Positions 1-7,404 of a stretch of DNA of 60,229 bases are shown here, one piece after another. Position 1 is the stretch's first letter; the number at the start of each line of letters is the position of its first letter. Origin of the DNA: Pseudomonadota bacterium (lineage in GTDB: Bacteria; Desulfobacterota; Binatia; Binatales; Binataceae); contig JAJPKP010000079.1 of NCBI GenBank assembly GCA_021323675.1, positions 1-60,229 on the forward strand, in the 5' to 3' direction. The translations under genes and the position numbers were made by a program. Under the pieces are notes generated by a model. The model worked only from the letters and a program-made list of their open reading frames with translations, did no database searches and was not told where the DNA came from.

Positions 1-50
1 TAGTTGTTCTTGGCGAATCGTTCGATAACCTCGTCGATCGATGAAAACAT
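1..50 (-). CDS. MoxR-type AAA+ ATPase, N-terminal fragment cut by the window edge
   Basis: An ATG at 50 on the minus strand follows a strong Shine-Dalgarno sequence (AGGAGG, 51-60 region) and opens a frame that runs off the window: M-F-S-S-I-D-E-V-I-E-R-F-A-K-N-N. This resembles the N-terminus of MoxR-family AAA+ ATPases, which begin with a short helix before the Walker A region. MoxR proteins act as chaperone-like ATPases, often beside von Willebrand A-domain proteins. Only 16 residues are visible, so the family call rests on N-terminal similarity alone; that a gene starts here is well supported by the ribosome binding site. Confidence 0.45.
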   Translation of the reverse strand, partial: MFSSIDEVIERFAKNN

Positions 51-192
51 CAATCCTCCTCAACGGATGCGGCCAGGACCCACGCTTCCGCGCGCAGATT
101 CAATTGCATACCATGCTCGGTCCTGTCGAGGAAACCCAATCCTCGCCCTCGCCTACCGTCCGTTCGATAAGCCTCCGCACGCTCCGTGCGCC

Positions 193-1410
193 TCAGATGT
201 GGAGCGCCTCGTAGGCCTGCTCGCCGCGATCGAACCGATCGCGCGAGAGCGCCGCCGCATCCAGCTTCCCATACGCCCCGTTCGCGATAAGGTCGGCCAG
301 CGCCTGCCCCGCTCCGTACGACTGCATCACTCCGCGCCCGCTGAACGAATGCGCCTCGTAGATGCCGGGCGCGGCGCGACCCACAATCGCGCTGCGATCG
401 GGGCTCACCTCGTACAATCCCGCCCATCCGGTCACGTGGCGAAGCCGTTCCATGCAGCTCATCCGGGCGAACAGGCGCGGCCAGATCTCATTCTGAAAGA
501 AGGCCTCGCCGTCATAATGAAAATGGTAGCCCGGCGGCTCCTCGGGAGGAGAATAACCGGCCATGATGTGCGGACCTTCGTTGTGGAAATAAATTCCCGA
601 CGTATCGACGATCATCCCGTAGCGTTCGAGGTTGGTAACCCGATTGTCCACCAGGCATACCTGGCGGCGTACCGGCTCGCTGTAGTTCTTCAGGCCCGCA
701 AGCCGCAGCGGATACGGCGACCACGCACCCCCGGCAATCACCATCGCCCTCGCGCGCAAGTCGAACAGATGGCCCGATTCGGCCTCGCCCGGACCGTCCT
801 GCGTCATCAGCCTCATCAACCCCGCGTCGGACATCGGCTCGTCCGATTGCCAGCAGTTGACCGTCACCTTGTCGTGGCCCGAATCGATTCCAACCACCCA
901 CACGTGGTCAAGAAATTGGGCGCCGCGGCGGACGGCCTCAGCGCGATAGTGCTGCTTGAGCAGATTCGGGTTGATAAGGCCGTCGCGGGGAGAAAAGGTC
1001 GCACCGGCGATGCCGTCGAGCTTGTCGATTTCCGAAAAGCGCCGCCCCACCTCCGCGGCGCTGAGGGTTTCGATCGGATGGCCCAAAGCGCGCTGCAGGC
1101 CGATATGGTCAAGCGCTTGCGGCCATGTCGCTTCATCGTACAGCCACAGGTAGCCCTTCTGGCGAAAGCCGACCTCGCGCGCGATTCGTTCGTAATACTC
1201 GATTGATGCGCGGCAGAGCGAAATATTGACCGGCTGCCACCAGGTCGCGCGCACGCCGCCCGCGTTCTTTTCGCTCGAGCTGAGCCGGCCGCTCAGGTCA
1301 AGGTCCACCGCGACGACCCGGAGATTGCGCTCGGCCAGCGCCATCGCCACCGAGCTTCCGACGATTCCCGCGCCGATGACGCATACGTCGACCTGCTCGC
1401 CGCTTTTCAC
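193..1410 (-). CDS. DAO-family FAD-dependent oxidoreductase
   Basis: The 405-residue product belongs to the D-amino acid oxidase/glycine oxidase/sarcosine oxidase-beta family, which oxidises secondary or N-methylated amines with FAD. The N-terminal Rossmann fingerprint V-I-G-A-G-I-V-G-S-S (about residues 11-20) ends in an acidic residue near 36 (VAVDLD) suited to the FAD ribose. The C-terminal flavin motif is seen near residues 365-380 (HSFSGRGVMQSYGAGQALADL). No signal peptide is seen, so it is probably cytoplasmic. The start is GTG at 1410; an upstream Shine-Dalgarno is not obvious. The substrate cannot be told: there is no gcv or sox neighbour, and the divergent NRDE gene gives no clue. 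Confidence 0.85.
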   Translation of the reverse strand: MKSGEQVDVCVIGAGIVGSSVAMALAERNLRVVAVDLDLSGRLSSSEKNAGGVRATWWQPVNISLCRASIEYYERIAREVGFRQKGYLWLYDEATWPQALDHIGLQRALGHPIETLSAAEVGRRFSEIDKLDGIAGATFSPRDGLINPNLLKQHYRAEAVRRGAQFLDHVWVVGIDSGHDKVTVNCWQSDEPMSDAGLMRLMTQDGPGEAESGHLFDLRARAMVIAGGAWSPYPLRLAGLKNYSEPVRRQVCLVDNRVTNLERYGMIVDTSGIYFHNEGPHIMAGYSPPEEPPGYHFHYDGEAFFQNEIWPRLFARMSCMERLRHVTGWAGLYEVSPDRSAIVGRAAPGIYEAHSFSGRGVMQSYGAGQALADLIANGAYGKLDAAALSRDRFDRGEQAYEALHI

Positions 1411-1555
1411 ATCAATCAGTGTATCAGACCGGGGTCGGCTGCGATGCGGAATTGGGCGGAGCCTCGCACCGGCGGGCTCCGATGGCGACGCCTGTCGTCC
1501 TCAGGATTGGGGCCTTGTGCGATCGCCTCGACTCCCCTTAAGTTTGGACTAGCCG

Positions 1556-2341
1556 ATGTGCACCCTTGCTATCTATTTCCAGGTCGCGCCCGAATGGCCG
1601 GTAATTATCGCGGCCAACCGCGACGAATTTCTCGATCGCCCGGCGACTGACCCCGCAGTCCTCAGCGACGATCCGCACATCGTCGGCGGCAAGGATCTGC
1701 GGGCCGGGGGCACATGGCTCGGTCTTAACGAATACGGAGTGGTCGCGGGCCTGCTGAACCGCCGCCCAAGCGACAACCCCAGGCCCGATGCGCGGTCGCG
1801 CGGGATGCTGTGTCTCGATGCGCTCCGCCGCCGCAGTGTCGCTCAAGCCGCTGAATTCGCCGGCAATGAACGGGTCGAAGACTACAACCCGTTCAACCTG
1901 CTGATGGCGTCGCGCGAGGCCGCCGCCGTCGCTTACAACCGCGGCAGCCATATCGAGGTGGTCTCCCTCAAGCCGGGGCTTCATCTCCTTACCAACCTCG
2001 ATGTGAACGACTTCGAATGCCCCAGGATAAGCCGCGCGTACAGCGGCTTTGCGGCCGTCGGCGAGCGCCCGGAGCTTCTGCACGATCCGGTTGCGATGCG
2101 CTCAGAACTTAGCGCTTTGCTCTCCGATCACAGCACGCAACTCGACCCGCGCAACGGCCGGCCCAACTCGCTCTGCCTTCATCTGGGCGAATACGGCACG
2201 CGATCCTCCAGCCTTATTTTCCTTGGGCGGGACGGCGCCGTCCTGCATTTCTTTGCGCCCGGGCCTCCGTGCAGAACGGAATTCAAGGCCGCGATAGTTC
2301 CGCGATCGCCACGCGACCGCGGCGTTCACGGAGCGAAATAA
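1556..2341 (+). CDS. NRDE (TANGO2) family protein
   Basis: The 261-residue protein carries the family signature A-A-N-R-D-E-F at about residues 19-25, and its second residue is Cys. NRDE/TANGO2 proteins have an Ntn-hydrolase-like fold in which the N-terminal Cys, exposed after Met removal, is the presumed nucleophile; the substrate is not firmly known, and eukaryotic TANGO2 has been linked to haem and lipid handling. The GGTWLG and GLLNRR segments that follow are also typical. Length is normal. The last 16 bases overlap the convergent gene for a small membrane protein. Confidence 0.88.
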   Translation: MCTLAIYFQVAPEWPVIIAANRDEFLDRPATDPAVLSDDPHIVGGKDLRAGGTWLGLNEYGVVAGLLNRRPSDNPRPDARSRGMLCLDALRRRSVAQAAEFAGNERVEDYNPFNLLMASREAAAVAYNRGSHIEVVSLKPGLHLLTNLDVNDFECPRISRAYSGFAAVGERPELLHDPVAMRSELSALLSDHSTQLDPRNGRPNSLCLHLGEYGTRSSSLIFLGRDGAVLHFFAPGPPCRTEFKAAIVPRSPRDRGVHGAK

Positions 2342-2544
2342 CCGGCTGCGCCCGCGATGAGAAAACAGATGATCGCGATTGTCGCGCACGCCAGGAAGAT
2401 CGACGCGAGAAACGGCGGCTCGATGACGAAGAACAGTATCGCGCCCGAGACGATTGCCAATATGGTCGCGATGATCGCGACCACGATGCTTACCTTGCGC
2501 AATTGGTCCATCGGGCTGGCGCTCTCGACCTGAACCAAGTACAC
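2326..2544 (-). CDS. small two-helix membrane protein, function unknown
   Basis: A 72-residue protein with two hydrophobic stretches, about residues 19-41 and 45-68, separated by a short E-P-P-F turn, so probably a helical hairpin in the inner membrane. The frame opens with GTG at 2544; an internal ATG at 2511 (M-D-Q-L-R-K) is a credible alternative start and would keep both helices. It is divergent from the SurA-like gene and its 3' end overlaps the NRDE gene by 16 bp. I do not recognise the family. The hydrophobic pattern argues that this is coding rather than a shadow, but confidence is moderate. Confidence 0.5.
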   Translation of the reverse strand: MYLVQVESASPMDQLRKVSIVVAIIATILAIVSGAILFFVIEPPFLASIFLACATIAIICFLIAGAAGYFAP

Positions 2545-2563
2545 GCCTGGTGACGAACACGCA

Positions 2564-3625
2564 ATGAACCACTCGAATCCTATCGGTCGCGCAAACCTCG
2601 CCGCTGCTTTTGCGATAGCGGCCCTCCTCTGCCTCGCCGGCGGCGCGCTGGCTCAGCTTTCGGTCAGCCTGGGCACCGCCAACCTGGACTGGCAGCAGCG
2701 TTTTCTCGGAATCCTGCCGCTGGTCAAGCCCGACCCCAAGGATCCGGTCGTCGTCACCGTCAACGGCACGCCCATCACCGCCAACCAGATCAACGACTAC
2801 GCCAAGACCGAAGCGCGGCTCATCAATGCCACCTCGACCGAGGAGTCGAAGGCGGTGTTCAAGGACGCCACCGAAAACCTGATCAACCGCCAACTGCTCA
2901 TCGACGAGGCGAAACACCGCAATATCACGATCCCCGACCCACAGGTGGCGGCGCGCGCGAGCGAATTCAAATTGACCGGACTCTCCGGAGAAGAAGTATC
3001 GTCCGGCACGACGAGCGGTACGCCCGACCCGCAACTGCTCAACGCCGTACGCGGCTCGATGATGATCGAGAAGATGCTCGATGACGAATTCCGGGCCGCC
3101 AAAGTCCGCCCGACCGAGGAGCAGATCAAGAAGTACTACGAGGAGCATCGCGACCTCTTCGTCAAAGATCCCGGCGAGGTCTGTATCTCGCATATCGCCG
3201 TGAAGCTGCCCGACAATCCCACCGATGCGCAGAAGAACGCGGCGCGCGACAAGATCCTGAAGCTCTACAAGCAGGCTCAGCACACCAAAGATTTCGCCGC
3301 GCTGGCCAAGGCCAATTCGGAAGACGAGCGATCCGCTCCCAAGGGCGGCGACCTCGGATGTTTTCGCCCGGGCCAGCTTCCCCCCGTGGTCGAAAAACAG
3401 GTCTTCTCAACTCAGGTCGGCCACCTCACCCCGGTCATCGAATCCAATCTCGGCTACAGCTTCATCAAGGTCACCGAGCGGCGCGGCGAAACCTATGCCG
3501 CCCTGAACGAAGTGAAGCCGAAGATCGCGATGGTGCTGCTCGATTACAACGAGGACCAGGTGGTCAAATCGATGCTGAAGAAGCTCGCCAAAAGCGCCCA
3601 CATCGCGTTTCACAAACCGGGGTGA
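2564..3625 (+). CDS. periplasmic peptidyl-prolyl isomerase, SurA/parvulin type
   Basis: A 353-residue exported folding factor. An N-terminal signal peptide covers roughly residues 1-30 (hydrophobic core A-A-F-A-I-A-A-L-L-C-L-A-G-G, AxA-like end). A SurA-type N-terminal helical domain follows, with the usual V-N-G-T-P-I-T-A entry near residue 70, then a parvulin domain at about 205-320 with H-I-A-V-K, G-G-D-L-G-C-F and the G-Y-S-F-I-K-V end. Such proteins catalyse cis-trans proline isomerisation and chaperone outer-membrane proteins in the periplasm. It lies three bases upstream of the kinase gene, so the two are likely cotranscribed. Confidence 0.88.
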   Translation: MNHSNPIGRANLAAAFAIAALLCLAGGALAQLSVSLGTANLDWQQRFLGILPLVKPDPKDPVVVTVNGTPITANQINDYAKTEARLINATSTEESKAVFKDATENLINRQLLIDEAKHRNITIPDPQVAARASEFKLTGLSGEEVSSGTTSGTPDPQLLNAVRGSMMIEKMLDDEFRAAKVRPTEEQIKKYYEEHRDLFVKDPGEVCISHIAVKLPDNPTDAQKNAARDKILKLYKQAQHTKDFAALAKANSEDERSAPKGGDLGCFRPGQLPPVVEKQVFSTQVGHLTPVIESNLGYSFIKVTERRGETYAALNEVKPKIAMVLLDYNEDQVVKSMLKKLAKSAHIAFHKPG

Positions 3626-3628
3626 GCG

Positions 3629-4495
3629 ATGGCTCATCCCGCCGCCCTCGTTGAATCAATAAATCGCAGCCACGGCACGCACTATCGCCTTGTCGGCCCG
3701 ATGCCCGGCGGCGAAAGCGCGAGTTCGCATGCCATCCGCGACGACGCAGGAACGGAATACCTGCTCAAGTGTGGCGACAGCAGGGAGTTCCACGCCGCGC
3801 GCACGGTTGAAATCGCCACGCGGCTCAGGGCCGCGGGCTATCCCGCGCCGGAGTACGTAGCATCGGGCGATGAAGGCGGTCTCGCATATCTCATGCACAA
3901 GATTCTCCCGGGCAAACCGCTCGCCGCGCTGACCCTCCCCTGCATGGAACGCATCATCGAGCTGAACGGGCTGCAGGGCGACGCGGCGCAAGGGCTCGAA
4001 GACGGCTGGCCCGCGCGAATCGTCGAGAGCATCGAGCGCGGATTCGAATTATGGTGCCGGCATGACTCGATGTCGCGATACTCGGGCGAAACCGCTGCGA
4101 TGCTCGAAGAACTGCAACTGACGGCATCCACGGTACGCGACGGCCGGTTTCGAACCGCTGACGCGGTCCATTTCGATCTCAACCCGGCAAACATCCTCGA
4201 AAACGGCGGCGAGATATCCGGCGTAATCGACTGGAACGGATGCTGCGCCGGCGACCGCGGCTTCGATCTCGCGACCCTCGGCTTCTACGCGCTCGAGGAC
4301 GATCGTTTCGCTCGTCCGCTCCTGGAGCGGGCCCAGACAATATCAGGCCGGCGTCCGCTGGCGCTCTACCTGTCGCACCTGATCCTCCGGCAGCTCGATT
4401 GGTCGATACGGCATCACGCGCCGGCGGTCATCGATCGCTATCTCCGCATCGCGCGCATCGCGTTGCGCGCCGTTCAGGATTTGCGCGCGCGGTAG
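3629..4495 (+). CDS. aminoglycoside phosphotransferase-fold kinase (APH family)
   Basis: The 288-residue protein has the APH/choline-kinase catalytic signature: H-F-D-L-N-P-A-N-I-L near residues 185-194 (HxDxxxxN, catalytic Asp and Mg-binding Asn), followed by G-V-I-D-W-N-G-C-C-A-G-D (DFG-equivalent Asp). The N-terminal lobe shows a lysine in Y-L-L-K-C-G. Members phosphorylate small molecules or sugars with ATP; the family is wide, and resistance to an antibiotic cannot be inferred. It follows the isomerase gene by 3 bp and overlaps the convergent QueC-like gene by 22 bp. Confidence 0.78.
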   Translation: MAHPAALVESINRSHGTHYRLVGPMPGGESASSHAIRDDAGTEYLLKCGDSREFHAARTVEIATRLRAAGYPAPEYVASGDEGGLAYLMHKILPGKPLAALTLPCMERIIELNGLQGDAAQGLEDGWPARIVESIERGFELWCRHDSMSRYSGETAAMLEELQLTASTVRDGRFRTADAVHFDLNPANILENGGEISGVIDWNGCCAGDRGFDLATLGFYALEDDRFARPLLERAQTISGRRPLALYLSHLILRQLDWSIRHHAPAVIDRYLRIARIALRAVQDLRAR

Positions 4496-5172
4496 CGCGT
4501 CGGATCGGGCACGCCCGCGGCGGCGAACGCCTCGATGCGCTCGGCGCACTTGGTGCAGGCTCCGCAGTGTATCGCTCCGCGCGGCTGCGCACACGACAAT
4601 GTCAGTTCCAGCCGCAGCCCCCTGCCCCGCCGTATAACCTCGGCCTTCGTCATCCCGACGAAGGGAGCGCGAATCTTGAGCGGCAACCCGACACCCAAGG
4701 CGACGGCGCGCTCGACCGCGCGAAAGAACTCCGGACGCGCGTCGGGAAACGGATTCGCCTCAAGCGGCGCCATCGCGATTTCACCGATCCGGTTGCGCGC
4801 GCAAAAGATGGCCGCCTTCACGAGCAGGCTCAGGTTTCTGCCGAGAATGTAATTCGATGACGCGGCGGCGCGATAGCCGGGAACGCCTCGCCCGGTGACG
4901 CTCCAATGATCCGCGGCTACATCGGTCATCGGCAAATCGAGAACCTTGACCGGAGCGATACGCGCGCCGCGAAGGGTCTTGAGGAACCTGCGCAAGACCG
5001 GCAGTTCCGCGCGTTCCCATTTGAGACCGGCGCGCACGTACACGGGAAACACGTGGCGCCCTCGATACGCCAGCGTCGCCAGAAGAACCGAGCTGTCGAG
5101 CCCGCCGCTTGCTAGCACGGCGATGCGCGATCGGATGGGAGTGATTTGATAGGAACGCGAAACGGACCGCAT
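4474..5172 (-). CDS. queC: QueC-like PP-loop ATPase (7-cyano-7-deazaguanine synthase family)
   Basis: A 232-residue PP-loop pyrophosphatase. The ATP-binding P-loop S-G-G-L-D-S-S lies near residues 23-29, and four cysteines near the C-terminus (L-S-C-A-Q, then H-C-G-A-C-T-K-C) form the zinc site of QueC/ExsB proteins. QueC turns 7-carboxy-7-deazaguanine into preQ0 for queuosine synthesis. The middle of the protein, including its S-N-Y-I-L-G-R-N segment, agrees with the canonical family's S-T-Y-V-P-G-R-N only loosely, and no queD/E/F neighbour is present, so a QueC-like paralogue with another amidating or adenylating role is possible. Confidence 0.72.
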   Translation of the reverse strand: MRSVSRSYQITPIRSRIAVLASGGLDSSVLLATLAYRGRHVFPVYVRAGLKWERAELPVLRRFLKTLRGARIAPVKVLDLPMTDVAADHWSVTGRGVPGYRAAASSNYILGRNLSLLVKAAIFCARNRIGEIAMAPLEANPFPDARPEFFRAVERAVALGVGLPLKIRAPFVGMTKAEVIRRGRGLRLELTLSCAQPRGAIHCGACTKCAERIEAFAAAGVPDPTRYRARKS

Positions 5173-5311
5173 CGGCTCTCGTAACGGAAGGGACTCGTTC
5201 AGGTATAGCTCTTTCTCTTCAGGAAGGCCCGGCCGCGCTCAAAGAAATTCGGCGCCGCCTCTCCAGCCGGCCTCACCCGATCTCTCCAGCCGCTCGAAAA
5301 GAAACAATGAG

Positions 5312-6046
5312 TTATGCGATCAGGCGGCCCCCGTCGAGCACGAGGGTGGCGCCGGTTGCGAAATCGGTGCCTTCGCAGAAAAACAGCACCGCCCGCGCGA
5401 CATCCTCCGGCGATCCCATCCTTTTCGTCAGCGTCCCGGCGACCATCTTCGCAATGTCCTCTTCTCCATACTCTTCAGGCGCCAGAACCGGCCCCAGCGC
5501 GACGCAATTGACCTGCACCTCGGGGGCGAGCGCCTTCGCCAGCGCGCGCGTAAGCCCGATCAGTCCGGTTTTGGAAACGGTATATGGAAGATAATTGTTG
5601 TAGGGGCGAATGCCCGCCCAGTCGCCGAGGTTGACGATTTTGCCGGCGCCCTGCCTGCGCATCTGGAGTCCCGCGAACTTGGCCAGAAAGAACGGGGCCT
5701 TCAGGTTGGTGTCGAGATTCGAGTCCCAGTCGCGTTCGGTAACCTCTTCGAGCGGTTTCCGATAAAAGACCGAAGCGGAATTCACCAGCACATCGATACG
5801 CCCGAACGCCGCGACAATCTCCGCGACCATCGCCTCAATCTGCGTCACGCTCTCCAGGTCGGCGTGAAACGCGCGCGCATTTCCTCCCGCCGCCGCGATC
5901 TCGCCGACCAGCGTGTCGGCTTCGCTTTTCGAGCTGCGATAGTGAACCGCAACCTTCGCGCCCCGCTCGGCAAAATGCAGGGCGATCGTTCGCCCCACCC
6001 GTTTGCCGGCGCCCGTCACGAGGACCACCTTGCTATTGAGATCCAT
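5312..6046 (-). CDS. SDR oxidoreductase (pteridine reductase / FabG-like)
   Basis: A classical short-chain dehydrogenase of 244 residues. It has the NAD(P) motif T-G-A-G-K-R-V-G-R near residues 11-19 (the K-R after the glycines resembles pteridine reductases and favours NADPH), N-S-A-S in place of NNAG, and the catalytic Y-T-V-S-K. The C-terminus L-V-L-D-G-G is standard. It starts 32 bp after the receiver-LpxC gene on the same strand, so it is probably cotranscribed with it. A role in lipid or folate metabolism is possible; neither is shown by the sequence. Confidence 0.82.
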   Translation of the reverse strand: MDLNSKVVLVTGAGKRVGRTIALHFAERGAKVAVHYRSSKSEADTLVGEIAAAGGNARAFHADLESVTQIEAMVAEIVAAFGRIDVLVNSASVFYRKPLEEVTERDWDSNLDTNLKAPFFLAKFAGLQMRRQGAGKIVNLGDWAGIRPYNNYLPYTVSKTGLIGLTRALAKALAPEVQVNCVALGPVLAPEEYGEEDIAKMVAGTLTKRMGSPEDVARAVLFFCEGTDFATGATLVLDGGRLIA

Positions 6047-6078
6047 GCCAATCGCGGACCGGGCGATCTGCGAGAATT

Positions 6079-7404
6079 CTACATCGCGAGCGAACGACGG
6101 ATCTCCTTGACCAGCGCAAGGTTGTCGCTGTGACCGGTCTTGGATGCGATCACGTGGCCGAGCACGGGGCGGCCGAGCAGGTAAAGATCGCCGATCAGAT
6201 CGAGAATCTTGTGGCGCGCGAATTCGTCCGCGAACCGCAGCGTGGTATTCACGATCTTCTGATCATCGACCAGGATCGCGTTGTCGAGCCGTCCCCCGCT
6301 CGCAAGCCCCATCTCCGACATCTTTCTCAGCTCGCCGACGAACGCGAACGTCCGGGCGGGCGATATCTCCTCGATGTATCGGTCGGGCGAAGTCAGCTCG
6401 AAGTGAACCTTCTGCCGTCCCACCGGCTTCGGGTACTCGAGCGTGTAGTCGATAATGAGGTGGTCGGCGGGCTCGATCGAGATGAACTCCTGCGCCTCTC
6501 CCGGCTGGCCGACCACTATTTTCTCCCGGACCCGCACCGGATCGACGGGGCTGTCCTGGTCGGTTACGCCCGCTTCGCGAATCTGTTTGCACAACTCGAG
6601 CGCCGAGCCATCGAGCGCCGGCACCTCGTCCTCAGTCTTCACCAGCAGGTTCGTGATTCCAAATCCGTGCAGCGCGGAGAGCAGATGCTCGACGGTCCGG
6701 ATAGACCGTCCCCCCGCCGTCAACGTGGTGTTGTAGCCGGTTTCGGTCACGTTATCGACGCTGACCGGCACCGCGGTTTCATCCGCAAGCGAGGAGAATA
6801 CGATCCCAAAGCCGGTGGGCGCGGGATGCAGGATTACGCCCGTTTTGAGGCCGGTGTGCAGGCCCAGTCCTCCCAGGACGATCGATCGCGCGAGGGTGCG
6901 CTGGGCAAACGCGCCCCGTGAGAGCGGCTTGCGCTGGGCGGCTTCCGGAGTCTCATCCGAGCGGGAACGCGAAATCAGCGGACCGGCGCTGCCGCCGTCG
7001 AGCGCCCGCGAAATCGATGCGAGCAGCCCGCTCACCGAAAAAGGCTTCTGGATGAAGTCCGCCGCGCCGAGTTTCGTCGCGGCAACCGCGCTCTGGATGT
7101 TTGCGTGGCCGGAAATCATGATCACCGGGACCTCGGGCTGCTCGGACTTGATTCGCCGCAAAAGCTCGATCCCATCGATATCCGGCATCCATACGTCGAG
7201 CAGGACCAGTGCCGGCGATTCCCGCTGGATCAGGTCCATCACCGCCGGCGCTTCCGCGGTGTCCACCACGCGAAAGCCTTCGTCGCTCAGGATGCCGCGC
7301 AACGACGACCGGATCCGCTCCTCATCATCCACCACCAATACGGTTTCGTTCACGATACGCTTCCTCTTTTGTGCATTCTTCCCCGCGCGGAGAGCCGTCG
7401 TCAT
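6079..7404 (-). CDS. lpxC: response regulator receiver domain fused to LpxC (UDP-3-O-acyl-GlcNAc deacetylase)
   Basis: A 441-residue fusion. Residues about 21-136 are a complete receiver domain: acidic pair D26-D27, phosphoacceptor D70 in L-V-L-L-D-V-W-M-P-D, S98 in M-I-S-G-H, and K120 in I-Q-K-P-F. A linker (about 137-166) leads into a full-length LpxC at about 167-441, with E239-H240 in T-V-E-H-L-L-S-A, zinc ligands H398 and D402 in H-K-I-L-D-L-I-G-D-L, and H425 in the C-terminal K-T-G-H. LpxC removes the acetyl group from UDP-3-O-acyl-GlcNAc, the committed step of lipid A synthesis. The ATG at 7404 overlaps the kinase stop codon (ATGA). A GTG at 7353, preceded by AGAGGAAG, is an equally good start and keeps both domains. 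The sigma54 AAA+ and Fis-type domains of NtrX are absent. Confidence 0.93.
   Translation of the reverse strand: MTTALRAGKNAQKRKRIVNETVLVVDDEERIRSSLRGILSDEGFRVVDTAEAPAVMDLIQRESPALVLLDVWMPDIDGIELLRRIKSEQPEVPVIMISGHANIQSAVAATKLGAADFIQKPFSVSGLLASISRALDGGSAGPLISRSRSDETPEAAQRKPLSRGAFAQRTLARSIVLGGLGLHTGLKTGVILHPAPTGFGIVFSSLADETAVPVSVDNVTETGYNTTLTAGGRSIRTVEHLLSALHGFGITNLLVKTEDEVPALDGSALELCKQIREAGVTDQDSPVDPVRVREKIVVGQPGEAQEFISIEPADHLIIDYTLEYPKPVGRQKVHFELTSPDRYIEEISPARTFAFVGELRKMSEMGLASGGRLDNAILVDDQKIVNTTLRFADEFARHKILDLIGDLYLLGRPVLGHVIASKTGHSDNLALVKEIRRSLAM

Noticed and set aside
2102..3283. 393-residue minus-strand frame across the SurA-like gene
   Set aside because: Shadow of the real plus-strand genes; composition is Arg/Gly-rich with no domain, typical of GC-rich antisense frames.
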